Position numbers and translations under genes: made by a program. Below the pieces are notes generated by a model. The model was given only the letters and a program-made list of their open reading frames with translations. It made no database searches and was not told the DNA's origin. A DNA stretch of 64,000 nt from Paramylibacter kogurei (GTDB lineage Bacteria; Pseudomonadota; Alphaproteobacteria; Rhodobacterales; Rhodobacteraceae). Of this stretch, positions 27,741 to 37,796 are shown piece after piece (position 1 is the stretch's first letter; each line of letters begins with the position of its first letter). The stretch covers positions 186,001 through 250,000 of the forward strand of contig NZ_MDGM01000007.1 of assembly GCF_002742285.1 (NCBI RefSeq), read 5' to 3'.

Positions 27741-29291
27741 ATGACTGATATTTCCAAACAAGACCGCGTCTTGATTTTTGACACAACGTTGCGCGATGGC
27801 GAACAAAGCCCGGGCGCCACCATGAGCCATAACGAAAAGCTGGAAATCGCCACGCTGTTGGACGACATGGGTGTCGATATCATCGAAGCAGGCTTTCCCA
27901 TCGCATCAGAGGGCGATTTCAAGGCCGTCAGCGAAATCGCACAGCGTTCGAAAAATTCCGTAATCTGCGGATTGTCGCGCGCTGTTTTCAAAGACATTGA
28001 TCGCTGTTGGGAGGCCGTGAAACACGCAGCCCAACCGCGCATTCACACATTTATCGGCACATCGCCACAACACCGCGCCATCCCTGATTTGACCAAAGAA
28101 CAGATGATCGAGCGCATCCACGAAACGGTCACACATGCGCGAAACCTGTGCGATAACATCCAATGGTCGCCCATGGATGCCACCCGCACAGAAGATGATT
28201 ATCTGTGCCAAACCGTGGAAACCGCGATCAAAGCGGGTGCGACCACGATCAATATCCCCGACACGGTTGGATATACCGCACCACGCGAATCTGCCGATAT
28301 TATCCGCATGTTGTTGGAACGTGTGCCAGGGGCAGATGAAATCATCTTTGCCACGCATTGTCACAATGATCTGGGCATGGCGACAGCAAATGCATTGGCC
28401 GCCGTCGAGGGTGGCGCGCGCCAAATTGAATGCACAATCAATGGTTTGGGCGAACGTGCGGGCAACACCGCATTGGAAGAGGTGGTGATGGCATTGCGCG
28501 TGCGCAACGATATCATGCCCTATCAAACCCGCATTGATACCACCAAAATCATGAACCTGTCGCGCCGCGTCGCCACGGTTTCTGGTTTTCAGGTGCAATA
28601 TAACAAGGCGATTGTGGGCAAAAACGCATTCGCACATGAAAGCGGCATCCATCAGGATGGCATGTTGAAATCCGCTGATACATTCGAAATCATGCGCCCC
28701 GAAGACGTTGGCCTGTCTGAAACCAATATCGTCATGGGCAAACATTCGGGCCGTGCAGCGTTGCGTTCAAAATTGGCTGATCTGGGTTATGAATTGGCAG
28801 ACAATCAGTTGAAAGACGTCTTTGTGCGGTTCAAAGAATTGGCGGATCGCAAAAAAGAGGTCTACGACGAAGATTTGTTGGCCTTGGTCAATGATGAGGG
28901 CACAAATGCCGCGAACGATCATATTCAGGTGAAATCGTTGCAAGTGATCTGTGGCACATCTGAGCCGCAAACCGCCGATCTGACGTTAAAAATTGGCGAG
29001 AGCGAACATCAATACAAGGCCACGGGTGATGGCCCTGTGGATGCCACGTTCAATGCAGTGAAACATCTGTTCCCACATGGCGCACATCTGCAATTGTACC
29101 AAGTACACGCGGTGACCGAGGGCACAGATGCCCAAGCAACCGTGACCGTGCGCATGGAAGAAAACGGAAAAATCGTGACAGGCCAATCGGCGGATACCGA
29201 TACCGTTGTCGCCAGCGCGAAGGCCTATGTGAATGCGTTGAATAAACTGTTGGTACGGCGCGAAAAATCCGCACCAGAGTCGGCGGCCTGA
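27741..29291 (+). CDS. leuA: 2-isopropylmalate synthase
   Basis: A 516-residue enzyme that starts leucine synthesis by condensing acetyl-CoA with 2-oxoisovalerate. It shows FDTTLRDGEQSPGA (about 13-26), the metal-binding HCHNDLG, GLGERAGNTALEEVVMAL and HESGIHQDG. It has a C-terminal leucine-binding regulatory domain from about 390 onwards. Expression is very likely controlled by the leader peptide and attenuator just upstream, on top of allosteric inhibition by leucine. A terminator follows, so it is a single-gene unit. It is LeuA rather than homocitrate or citramalate synthase, given overall pattern and the leucine leader. Confidence 0.97.
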   Translation: MTDISKQDRVLIFDTTLRDGEQSPGATMSHNEKLEIATLLDDMGVDIIEAGFPIASEGDFKAVSEIAQRSKNSVICGLSRAVFKDIDRCWEAVKHAAQPRIHTFIGTSPQHRAIPDLTKEQMIERIHETVTHARNLCDNIQWSPMDATRTEDDYLCQTVETAIKAGATTINIPDTVGYTAPRESADIIRMLLERVPGADEIIFATHCHNDLGMATANALAAVEGGARQIECTINGLGERAGNTALEEVVMALRVRNDIMPYQTRIDTTKIMNLSRRVATVSGFQVQYNKAIVGKNAFAHESGIHQDGMLKSADTFEIMRPEDVGLSETNIVMGKHSGRAALRSKLADLGYELADNQLKDVFVRFKELADRKKEVYDEDLLALVNDEGTNAANDHIQVKSLQVICGTSEPQTADLTLKIGESEHQYKATGDGPVDATFNAVKHLFPHGAHLQLYQVHAVTEGTDAQATVTVRMEENGKIVTGQSADTDTVVASAKAYVNALNKLLVRREKSAPESAA

Positions 29292-29311
29292 TCCCGCCAG
29301 TGATACAATTT

Positions 29312-29345
29312 AAAAGGGTGCCATGCGAATTGGCGCTCTTTTTTT
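29312..29345 (+). terminator. Rho-independent terminator after leuA
   Basis: AAAAGGGTGCC at 29312-29322 pairs with GGCGCTCTTTT from 29332 (two G-U pairs), with loop about 9 bases, and ends in a seven-T run. Confidence 0.8.
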
Positions 29346-29448
29346 GGTCAATATTCCGATTGATCGGCGAATTTGCGCTAAAAACAATCAAAAGGCCAAT
29401 AAAATCCATTTACATGCCCTTTACGTCAGCCAGATCAACGCCCTATAA

Positions 29449-30543
<1,095 letters not shown>

Positions 30544-30617
30544 GTTGTTTTGCATCCTTGCGATACATTGGCTAAGCTGAGCAGCACAATCAAATCATCA
30601 GCGCAAGAGGATCACAC

Positions 30618-31538
30618 TTGGCGCATAGGAATGACCAATCGGTAAATTTTGGCCGCACGCTGGGGCGGATCGGATTTGGCTTGTTTTTGGTTCTGCTCTT
30701 GGCGGTATTTTTGGTGTGGCGCATTGATAATTCACGCGCCGAACGGTTTCGCAGCGCCGTGATCGACAAGGTCGTGCCCAATATGGATTGGGCGATGACC
30801 CCGATTACCAAGGCCACGCAAATGGCCGAAGATTTCCAATCTTATGAACGTATTTACCAACAAAACCAAGAATTGCGCCGCCAGTTGCAACAAATGAAAG
30901 CGTGGCGCGAGGCGGCATTGCAATTGGAACAGGAAAACGCGCGCCTGTTGGATTTGAACAATGTGAAATTGAACCCACGCCGCACCTATTTGTCGGGTGA
31001 ATTGATCACCGATTCAGGCAGCCCCTTTCGCCAATCATCCATCATCAATATTGGGCGGCGTGATGGCGTAAAAGAAGGCTGGGCGGCGATGGATGGGCTG
31101 GGGCTTGTTGGGCATATCGCGGGTTTGGGTGAAAATACCGCGCGGGTTATTTTTGTGACCGATACGGCCAGCAATATTCCCGTCATCATCAAGCCATCCG
31201 ATCAAAAGGCGATTTTGACTGGCGACAATACATTGTTGCCCCAATTGCAATTCATCGAAAGCATCAATCAGGTGAAACCGGGGGATCGTGTATTCACATC
31301 GGGCGATGGCGGCGTGTTCCCATCGGGATTGTTGGTAGGACAAGTGGCGCTGGGTGCGGATGGGATTTTGCGCACCAAATTATCCGCCGATTACCGCCGT
31401 TTGAAATTCTTGCGCATCATCCGCCACACACCCGCAACACCGATTGCAGAACCCGACCGTTTGATCGGCCCTGTCTTGCCCGTACCCAAACCCACCGAAG
31501 TGATCCCCCCTGAGGAAACCGCCGATGGACGAGGTTAA
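30618..31538 (+). CDS. mreC: Rod shape-determining protein MreC
   Basis: A 306-residue protein using a TTG start supported by AGAGGA six bases upstream. It has a short cytoplasmic end, one membrane segment (about 19-38), a coiled coil (about 70-115, rich in Glu, Gln and Leu) and the two small beta-barrels of the periplasmic MreC domain (GRRDGVKEGWAAMDGLGLVGHI, then VKPGDRVFTSGDGGVFPSGLLVG). It links MreB and RodA/PBP2 in the periplasm. A Pro-rich tail ends the protein. It overlaps mreD by 14 bases. Confidence 0.95.
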   Translation: MAHRNDQSVNFGRTLGRIGFGLFLVLLLAVFLVWRIDNSRAERFRSAVIDKVVPNMDWAMTPITKATQMAEDFQSYERIYQQNQELRRQLQQMKAWREAALQLEQENARLLDLNNVKLNPRRTYLSGELITDSGSPFRQSSIINIGRRDGVKEGWAAMDGLGLVGHIAGLGENTARVIFVTDTASNIPVIIKPSDQKAILTGDNTLLPQLQFIESINQVKPGDRVFTSGDGGVFPSGLLVGQVALGADGILRTKLSADYRRLKFLRIIRHTPATPIAEPDRLIGPVLPVPKPTEVIPPEETADGRG

Positions 31539-32064
31539 CCCATATAAATCACTGCGTAATCGCGCGATTTATTTTGGCGTTTGCATGGCCTTAATATTTT
31601 TGCGTCTGATCCCGCTGGATTTAGAACCCAATAAAATTGGCATGCCCGATTTTATGTTATGCATCACCACTGCGATTGTCATTCGCAAGGCAACAATCGC
31701 CCCTTATGTATTGGTAGGGGTGGTGTTTTTGATCGCTGATATCATGTTAAGCCGCCCATTGGGGCTGGGTGCATTAATCGCGGTGATTGGCATTGAAATT
31801 GTGCGCAACAATCGGTTCAGCTTTCGCGAAATGTTTTTCCTGTCAGAATGGTTTTTGATGGCGATATTATTCGCGTTTATGGCATTTGCTCAACAGGTGG
31901 CATTATCCTTGGTCTTGGCGGATCGCTTGCCGGTGCACAGTGTTTTGATCCAACTGGCGACAACAATTGCTTGTTACCCGATCGTGGTTTTCGTAATCTC
32001 GCAGATGTTACGCATCAGCAAACCCGCACCCGGTGAATTTAACGCATTTGGGCATAAATTATGA
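31525..32064 (+). CDS. mreD: Rod shape-determining protein MreD
   Basis: A 179-residue, highly hydrophobic protein with five to six membrane segments between mreC and mrdA. Sequence conservation in MreD is low, so the call depends on position, size and hydrophobicity, supported by LRLIPLDLEPNKIGMPDFML near the N-terminus, as in alphaproteobacterial MreD. It overlaps both neighbours (14 bases with mreC; ATGA with mrdA), which indicates strict translational coupling. Confidence 0.9.
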   Translation: MDEVNPYKSLRNRAIYFGVCMALIFLRLIPLDLEPNKIGMPDFMLCITTAIVIRKATIAPYVLVGVVFLIADIMLSRPLGLGALIAVIGIEIVRNNRFSFREMFFLSEWFLMAILFAFMAFAQQVALSLVLADRLPVHSVLIQLATTIACYPIVVFVISQMLRISKPAPGEFNAFGHKL

Positions 32065-33944
32065 TGGAATTTGACCACAAAGGTGACGTTAAACGCAGCC
32101 GTCTGTCGCGCCGCGCATTAATGCTGGGTGGCATTCAGGCATCTGTTGCGGCTGTGATCGGGTGGCGGATGCATCAGTTGGGTGTGAAAGAAGGCGATCA
32201 ATATCGCCTTTTGGCCGAAGAAAATCGTATTAATATCCAACTGCTCCCGCCTGCGCGAGGGTTGATTTATGATCGTGATGGCGATTTGTTGACCATCAAT
32301 GATCGTGTTTATGCCATTGAAATGGTGCGCGAACAATCGCGCGACCCTGAATTGATCCTTAATCGTTTGGCGCAGCTTTTGCCTCTAACACAAGAAGATA
32401 TCGACAAGGCCTTGGCCGATATGAAAAAGCGGCGTGCATTTGTGCCCGTGACCGTTGCCACCGGTTTGGAATGGGAACATATCGCCGCCGTATCCGCCAA
32501 TGCACCCGCCCTGCCCGGTGTGACACCAGTGTTGGGTTTGAACCGCCAATACCCTAAAGGCCCAGAGTTTAGCCATATCGTGGGTTACGTTGGATCGGTT
32601 AGCGATTACGATTTGAACGAAACAGATGACCATGATCCGCTGTTGCGTATCCCACGTTTTAAAATTGGCAAAACGGGGATCGAGGCCACATTGGAAAAAC
32701 CCCTGCGCGGTGAAGCGGGGATTAAACGGATCGAGGTCAATTCTTTGGGCCGCGTGATCCGCGAGCTAGATCGCAAAGAGGGCGCATCGGGCGTTGATAT
32801 TCAACTGACCGTTGGGCAGGAATTACAGACCTATACCCTGAACCGATTAAAGGGTCACAGCGCATCCGCCGTGGTGATGGATGTAACCAACGGTGATATT
32901 TTGGCGCTGGCATCGGGCCCCACGTTTGATTCCAATAAATTCCTCAAACCCATTTCACAGGCCGATTGGAAAGAAATGAACGATCCCCATTACCGCCCCT
33001 TGGTGAACAAGGCCGTGGCGGGGACATATCCACCCGGATCAACATTCAAAATGGTCGTCGCCCTTGCAGGGTTAGAAGCGGGATTAATCGATTCAAGCGA
33101 AGAGGTATATTGCCCCGGCCATATGGAAGTGGCCAATCGCAAGTTTCATTGCTGGAAACGCGGTGGGCATGGTCATGTGCATTTGCGCGAAGCATTGCGT
33201 TATTCTTGTGATGTGTATTTTTACGATCTCGCACTGCGCGTGGGCATCGAAAAAATCACCCAAATGGCGCATAAACTGGGATTGGGCGAACGCCCCAATA
33301 TTCAATTGCCATCCATCAAAGAAGGTTTAATGCCGACCAAAGATTGGAAACGCAAGGTTAAGAAAAAAGACTGGGTTCTGGGCGATTCCATCAATGCGGG
33401 CATTGGTCAGGGTTTTGTTTTGGCATCACCCTTGCAATTGGCGGTAATGACGGCGCGCATTGCATCGGGGATGAAAATCGAACCGCGTCTGATCAATCTT
33501 TATAATAACGAGGTGTATCCAACCCGTGGTCTGGAACCGCTGGATATCAACCCAAATCATCTGGCCATTATTCGCAGCGGCATGTCAGAGGTTTCAAACC
33601 ACCGCCGTGGCACGGCATATGGTGCGCGATTAAAACCGGAACAAGGCGGGCCAATGGCTGGCAAAACCGGAACCAGCCAAGTACGCCAAATCACCGCCGC
33701 CGAACGGCGCAAAGGTGTGGTGCGCAACGAAGATTTACCATGGAACCGGCGCGATCACGCATTGTTCGTCGCCTTTGCCCCCGTCCAAAATCCGCGTTAT
33801 GCGATATCGGTTGTGGTTGAACATGGCGGCGGCGGGTCGGCGGTGGCCGCACCGATTGCACGCGATATCATGGCGCGCACGATCAAGCTGGGCGACAAGG
33901 GTTACGGCAATTTGCCAAACAACCGCACGCGCGAACAAACATGA
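32061..33944 (+). CDS. mrdA: Penicillin-binding protein 2 (elongation transpeptidase)
   Basis: A 627-residue class B PBP with one N-terminal membrane segment (about 22-38), a dimerisation domain and a transpeptidase domain. Active-site motifs: STFK around residue 327, SCD (YSCDVYFYDL) around 385 and KTGTS around 535. It crosslinks peptidoglycan during lateral growth and works with RodA. It is coupled by ATGA overlaps at both ends to mreD and rodA. Confidence 0.97.
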   Translation: MMEFDHKGDVKRSRLSRRALMLGGIQASVAAVIGWRMHQLGVKEGDQYRLLAEENRINIQLLPPARGLIYDRDGDLLTINDRVYAIEMVREQSRDPELILNRLAQLLPLTQEDIDKALADMKKRRAFVPVTVATGLEWEHIAAVSANAPALPGVTPVLGLNRQYPKGPEFSHIVGYVGSVSDYDLNETDDHDPLLRIPRFKIGKTGIEATLEKPLRGEAGIKRIEVNSLGRVIRELDRKEGASGVDIQLTVGQELQTYTLNRLKGHSASAVVMDVTNGDILALASGPTFDSNKFLKPISQADWKEMNDPHYRPLVNKAVAGTYPPGSTFKMVVALAGLEAGLIDSSEEVYCPGHMEVANRKFHCWKRGGHGHVHLREALRYSCDVYFYDLALRVGIEKITQMAHKLGLGERPNIQLPSIKEGLMPTKDWKRKVKKKDWVLGDSINAGIGQGFVLASPLQLAVMTARIASGMKIEPRLINLYNNEVYPTRGLEPLDINPNHLAIIRSGMSEVSNHRRGTAYGARLKPEQGGPMAGKTGTSQVRQITAAERRKGVVRNEDLPWNRRDHALFVAFAPVQNPRYAISVVVEHGGGGSAVAAPIARDIMARTIKLGDKGYGNLPNNRTREQT

Positions 33945-35080
33945 GCTATCTTGAACGCAACCTAAAATCCACACCGCGTGGATTGGGCAAGGTTTTATAT
34001 TTCCACTGGCCGCTGGCGATATTGATCGCAACGATTTCAGGCGTTGGTTTTTTGATGCTTTATTCCGTGGCGGGGGGGAATATCCTCGCGTGGGCACAGC
34101 CACAGATGTATCGCTTTGTGGTGGGGTTTGTGATGATGTTTATCATTGCGATGATCCCGATTGTGTTTTGGCAACGCATGGCAATATTTGCCTATCTATT
34201 TGCAATCGCGCTGTTGTTGGTTGTGGAATTTTTCGGCGATGTTGGCGGGGGTGCACAGCGCTGGATTGATCTGGGCTTTATTCGATTACAACCCTCTGAA
34301 TTGATGAAAATCGCGCTCGTGATGGTTTTGGCCAGCTATTACGATTGGTTAGATGAATCACAAGTGTCCAAGCCGCAATGGTTATTGTTACCCCTTGCAC
34401 TTATCGTGATCCCAACCGCGTTGGTTTTGAAACAACCCGATTTGGGCACGGCGATGTTGTTGGTTGCGGGTGGTGGCGTAGTGATTTTCGCAGCGGGCGT
34501 AAGCCTTTGGTATTTTGCCGCATTGCTTGCATCATTGGTGGGGCTGGTGGCGGCGGTGTTTTATACACGCGGCACCGAATTTGAATTGCTGAATGATTAT
34601 CAATATCGGCGCATTGAAACATTCCTTGATCCATCCATTTCACCCTATGCCGATGGGTATCACATCACGCAATCCAAAATTTCGCTCGGCTCTGGTGGCT
34701 ATGCAGGGCGTGGATTTATGGAAGGCACGCAAAGCCGTGGTAATTTCCTGCCTGAAAAACACACCGATTTTATCTTTGCCACATTGGGCGAAGAATTTGG
34801 TTTTCTGGGGGGGATTACGTTGTTGGGCATGTATATGTTGATCATTGCCTTTTGCATGATTTCCGCCATGCGCAATAAAAACCGATTTGCGTCATTGTTA
34901 ACCATTGGCATTGCCGCGACATTCTTTTTCTACTTTTCGGTCAATATGTTGATGGTCATGGGCTTTGCCCCTGTGGTTGGTGTGCCATTGCCGCTTGTGT
35001 CTTATGGTGGGTCTGCCATGATGGTGTTGCTCGGGGCGTTCGGGTTGATTCAAAGTGCACATATTCACAGGCCAAGATAA
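33941..35080 (+). CDS. rodA: Peptidoglycan glycosyltransferase RodA
   Basis: A 379-residue SEDS-family polymerase with about ten membrane segments. Typical SEDS stretches are GAQRWIDLGFIRLQPSELMK (around 105-125), LKQPDLGTAML (around 165) and EKHTDFIFATLGEEFGFLGG (around 270). It polymerises glycan strands for cell elongation. The pair mrdA-rodA is standard. It shares one base with the next gene (TAATG). Confidence 0.96.
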   Translation: MSYLERNLKSTPRGLGKVLYFHWPLAILIATISGVGFLMLYSVAGGNILAWAQPQMYRFVVGFVMMFIIAMIPIVFWQRMAIFAYLFAIALLLVVEFFGDVGGGAQRWIDLGFIRLQPSELMKIALVMVLASYYDWLDESQVSKPQWLLLPLALIVIPTALVLKQPDLGTAMLLVAGGGVVIFAAGVSLWYFAALLASLVGLVAAVFYTRGTEFELLNDYQYRRIETFLDPSISPYADGYHITQSKISLGSGGYAGRGFMEGTQSRGNFLPEKHTDFIFATLGEEFGFLGGITLLGMYMLIIAFCMISAMRNKNRFASLLTIGIAATFFFYFSVNMLMVMGFAPVVGVPLPLVSYGGSAMMVLLGAFGLIQSAHIHRPR

Positions 35081-36012
35081 TGACCAAAATTCTTTATGCA
35101 GGTAATCCAGACGAATGGGATGAATATCGCATTCAAATGCAAACAGCATTGCGCAATGCGGGGCTAAATATGTTGATTAGCAATCAATATGAAGATCCCA
35201 AAAATGTGGAATATATGCTCTATGCGCCCAATGGGCCGGTACAGGATTTAACCCCGTTCACCAATTTGAAATTGGTGCAATCCCTTTGGGCGGGGGTCGA
35301 GGTGCCGCTGGCCAATGAAACCATAACACAGCCTTTGGCCCGGATGGTTGATATTGGCATGTCTATTGGCATGTCTGATTATGTAATGGGGCAAGTGTTA
35401 CGCCATCATTTGCGCACCGACAAATTTAGCCATGCAGAGATTGGCGATTGGGATATGTCGCCACCGCCCCTATCCATTGATCGCACGGTTGCGTTTTTGG
35501 GGTTGGGCGCATTGGGCACTTATTGCGCACAAAAGGTTGCCGATTACGGTTTTCGCACCATCGGGTGGAGCCGTTCATTAAAATCCATCGATACCATTGC
35601 CAGTTTTTCAGGTGATGATGGGTTGCAAACCGTGTTGGAACAGGCCGATATTATCGTGCTGTTATTGCCAAATACGCCCCACACCACAAATATTATCAAT
35701 GCCGATTTGATCGCACGTATGAAAGACGGCGTTGCCATTATCAACCCGGGTCGCGGCCCACTGATTGATGATGATGCTTTGCTCGCGGCCTTGGACAGCG
35801 GCAAGGTTTCAGGTGCTACGTTGGATGTATTTCGCACCGAACCCTTGCCCGTGGATCATCGGTATTGGACACATCCCAATGTTCTGGTCACACCACATGT
35901 GGCATCCAGCACACGTATTGATAGCGCATCAAAAATCGTGGTTGAAAACATTCGTCGCGGCGAACATGGCGAAGCGTTTTTGCATCTGGTTGATCGCAGC
36001 GCTGGGTATTAA
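35080..36012 (+). CDS. ghrA: Glyoxylate/hydroxypyruvate reductase A-type protein
   Basis: A 310-residue D-2-hydroxyacid dehydrogenase with the NAD(P)-binding GLGALGTYCAQKVADYGF (about 146-163). The catalytic residues lie in INPGRGPLIDDDALL (Arg), FRTEPLP (Glu) and TPHVAS (His). The GhrA subfamily reduces glyoxylate and hydroxypyruvate with NADPH. Its start shares a base with the rodA stop, so it is translationally coupled to the cell-wall operon, although a metabolic link is not obvious. Its tail overlaps the SseB-family gene by four bases. Confidence 0.88.
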   Translation: MTKILYAGNPDEWDEYRIQMQTALRNAGLNMLISNQYEDPKNVEYMLYAPNGPVQDLTPFTNLKLVQSLWAGVEVPLANETITQPLARMVDIGMSIGMSDYVMGQVLRHHLRTDKFSHAEIGDWDMSPPPLSIDRTVAFLGLGALGTYCAQKVADYGFRTIGWSRSLKSIDTIASFSGDDGLQTVLEQADIIVLLLPNTPHTTNIINADLIARMKDGVAIINPGRGPLIDDDALLAALDSGKVSGATLDVFRTEPLPVDHRYWTHPNVLVTPHVASSTRIDSASKIVVENIRRGEHGEAFLHLVDRSAGY

Positions 36013-36791
36013 CGCAGCTTGGGCGGTTTGTCGGGGTTACGCCCCGGTGCACTGGGTTGAAACGGTTCGGCCATGATTGGTTCGGGCAGGTCAAAACGCA
36101 GCGCAACCTTGGCCAATGCCGCACATATCGGATCTGATTTTTTCAAGAAAATCACATCAAGTGATCCCGCCTCGATCCCGCTAAATGTTAATGCCTCTGA
36201 TACGGCGCGTGCGATGGAATCTTGGGCGTCGGGCAAGGCATCAATAATTGCCAATGCATGGGCGCGTTCGCCGCTTTCATATTCAAATTCCGCCAGATAG
36301 GCCGATGTGGCCAAACCCTGCATCGTGGCCAATTTCGTATCAATGGATGTGATCAAAATTTCAGGCACATTGACAGGGGCATTGGCGGCGGTGGGTTTAC
36401 CCTCGCCCGTTTGCAATTCCTTGGACACCGTATCACAGAGCCAATCAACCGCATCCGCAGGTAATAACATTGATGATGGTGCAACCATCAAATTGACGCC
36501 CAGCCCAATCCCCTGACCGCGCAGCATTTGCGCCACGATCCGCCCTGAAATGGCGACATAGGGTGTGATGCCTTCGCTAAATTCGACCATGCGTTCCTCG
36601 CGATCAAAGACCAGCGCAAAACGCCCACCATCGACATCGAAAATCACTGGGGAAATTTTATCGCCCTCTGGTTCGCGTTCCAGCACCAGAAACATTTCGC
36701 TATCGGCCAAGCGTTCGTAAAATTGCAGCCGCGCCGTGCTGTCATCTGGGGAGGCTTCCATTGCGGCGTGGGCGGTATCAAGTGGCGTCAT
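36009..36791 (-). CDS. SseB-family protein
   Basis: A 260-residue soluble protein with two SseB-like regions: an N-terminal one (FYERLADSEMFLVLERE, about 24-40, and VDGGRFALVFDREERMVEF) and a C-terminal one (VFLKKSDPICAAL near 215). SseB was named for an effect on serine sensitivity in E. coli, and its function remains unclear. It is coupled to the upstream UDG-family gene by an ATGA overlap (36788-36791), which may hint at shared expression only. Confidence 0.78.
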   Translation of the reverse strand: MTPLDTAHAAMEASPDDSTARLQFYERLADSEMFLVLEREPEGDKISPVIFDVDGGRFALVFDREERMVEFSEGITPYVAISGRIVAQMLRGQGIGLGVNLMVAPSSMLLPADAVDWLCDTVSKELQTGEGKPTAANAPVNVPEILITSIDTKLATMQGLATSAYLAEFEYESGERAHALAIIDALPDAQDSIARAVSEALTFSGIEAGSLDVIFLKKSDPICAALAKVALRFDLPEPIMAEPFQPSAPGRNPDKPPKLR

Positions 36792-37369
36792 GTCAATTCC
36801 TGTGCAACCCGTTGGCGCAGATATGGCAACAGGTCGGTTTCAAACCAAGGGTTTTTCTTGATCCACGAGGTATTGCGCCACGACGGATGGGGCAAGGGAA
36901 TAATGGATGGCGCATGGTCGCGCCATGCCATCACCGTATCCGTTACATTGGTGGATTTCAGATGATATTTTTGGGCATAGCCCCCAATCAGCAGGGTTAA
37001 ATTCACCTGCGCCATTTCATCCATCGCACGCGCGCGCCACGTTTTGGCACAGATCGCGGGGGGCGGTAAATCCGACCCTGCTGCGCTATAGCCTGGAAAA
37101 CAAAACCCCATTGGCAGGATAGCAAATTTGGTATCGTCATAAAACGTGGTTTCATTCACGCCCAGCCAATCACGTAGCCGATCCCCCGATGGATCGGTGA
37201 ACGGACGACCCGATTCATGCACCCGTGCCCCTGGTGCCTGACCTGCGATCAAGATACGTGCGGTTTTGGACATCACCACCACAGGGCGCGGTGTATGGGC
37301 CGTTTTGGTTTTGGCAAAACGATCGGCGCAAATGGTGCAAGCGCGGATTTCGGATAACAGCTGTTTCAT
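36788..37369 (-). CDS. Uracil-DNA glycosylase superfamily protein
   Basis: A 193-residue protein with a UDG-like fold. Motif 1 is GQAPGARVHESGRPFTDPSG (about 43-62), LPMGFCFPG follows, and motif 2 is PLPHPSWRN (about 158-166). Its few cysteines do not make the 4Fe-4S site of family 4 enzymes. It resembles the uncharacterised UDG-like branch often annotated in Rhodobacterales, which may or may not excise uracil. Divergent from arsR with a 76-base gap. Confidence 0.78.
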   Translation of the reverse strand: MKQLLSEIRACTICADRFAKTKTAHTPRPVVVMSKTARILIAGQAPGARVHESGRPFTDPSGDRLRDWLGVNETTFYDDTKFAILPMGFCFPGYSAAGSDLPPPAICAKTWRARAMDEMAQVNLTLLIGGYAQKYHLKSTNVTDTVMAWRDHAPSIIPLPHPSWRNTSWIKKNPWFETDLLPYLRQRVAQELT

Positions 37370-37423
37370 AAGCGTCGTTTAACATATTTTCATAATTGTC
37401 GAAATAAAACTTGATTCATTTCT

Positions 37424-37447
37424 ATATTTCTATAAATATCGAAATAT
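37424..37447 (+). promoter_or_regulatory. ArsR-type operator overlapping the arsR start codon
   Basis: ATATTTC (37424-37430) and GAAATAT (37441-37447) form a perfect inverted repeat with a 10-base spacer; the right arm runs into the ATG at 37446. A further TCGAAATA copy lies at 37399-37406, repeating 37439-37446. The form and position fit autoregulation by an ArsR dimer. Confidence 0.55.
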
Positions 37448-37796
37448 GAAACATTTTGATGATACAACGCTCACCCTGACCCAAGCCGCCAGCGCATTTG
37501 CGGCCCTTGGTTCTGAACAACGTCTGATGATCCTGCAAACGCTGGTGCGTGCGGGGCCTGATGGGTTGTCGATGGGTGCATTGGGGGAACGTACCGATGT
37601 AACGGGGTCCACCCTGACGCATCATCTGAAATTTCTGACGGCGGCGGGGCTTGTGGAACAGGCCAAGCGCGGGCGCAGCATTGTTTGCGCCGCTGTTGCC
37701 TATGACATGATCAACGAATTATCGGAATATTTGCTGCGCAATTGTTGCGCCGATGCGGATTGCCACCACACAGATAGCGAGCACAGACATGGCTGA
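37446..37796 (+). CDS. ArsR-family metal-responsive regulator
   Basis: A 116-residue winged-helix repressor: FAALGSEQRLMILQTLVRAG (about 18-37), then GSTLTHHLKFLTAAGLVEQAKRGR (about 58-81). The C-terminal tail is rich in possible metal ligands (NCCADADCHHTDSEHRHG). It does not carry the classic ELCVCDL metal site of ArsR/SmtB alpha-3, so the tail may be the sensor. The operator repeat overlaps the start codon, and no Shine-Dalgarno is visible, so the mRNA may be almost leaderless. It overlaps the permease gene by eight bases and probably controls it. Confidence 0.86.
   Translation: MKHFDDTTLTLTQAASAFAALGSEQRLMILQTLVRAGPDGLSMGALGERTDVTGSTLTHHLKFLTAAGLVEQAKRGRSIVCAAVAYDMINELSEYLLRNCCADADCHHTDSEHRHG

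Noticed and set aside
27906..28745. A 279-codon open frame antisense to leuA
   Set aside because: It lies wholly within the strongly conserved leuA gene, its product shows no family pattern and is rich in His/Cys/Arg typical of reverse-frame readings; no ribosome binding site was seen.
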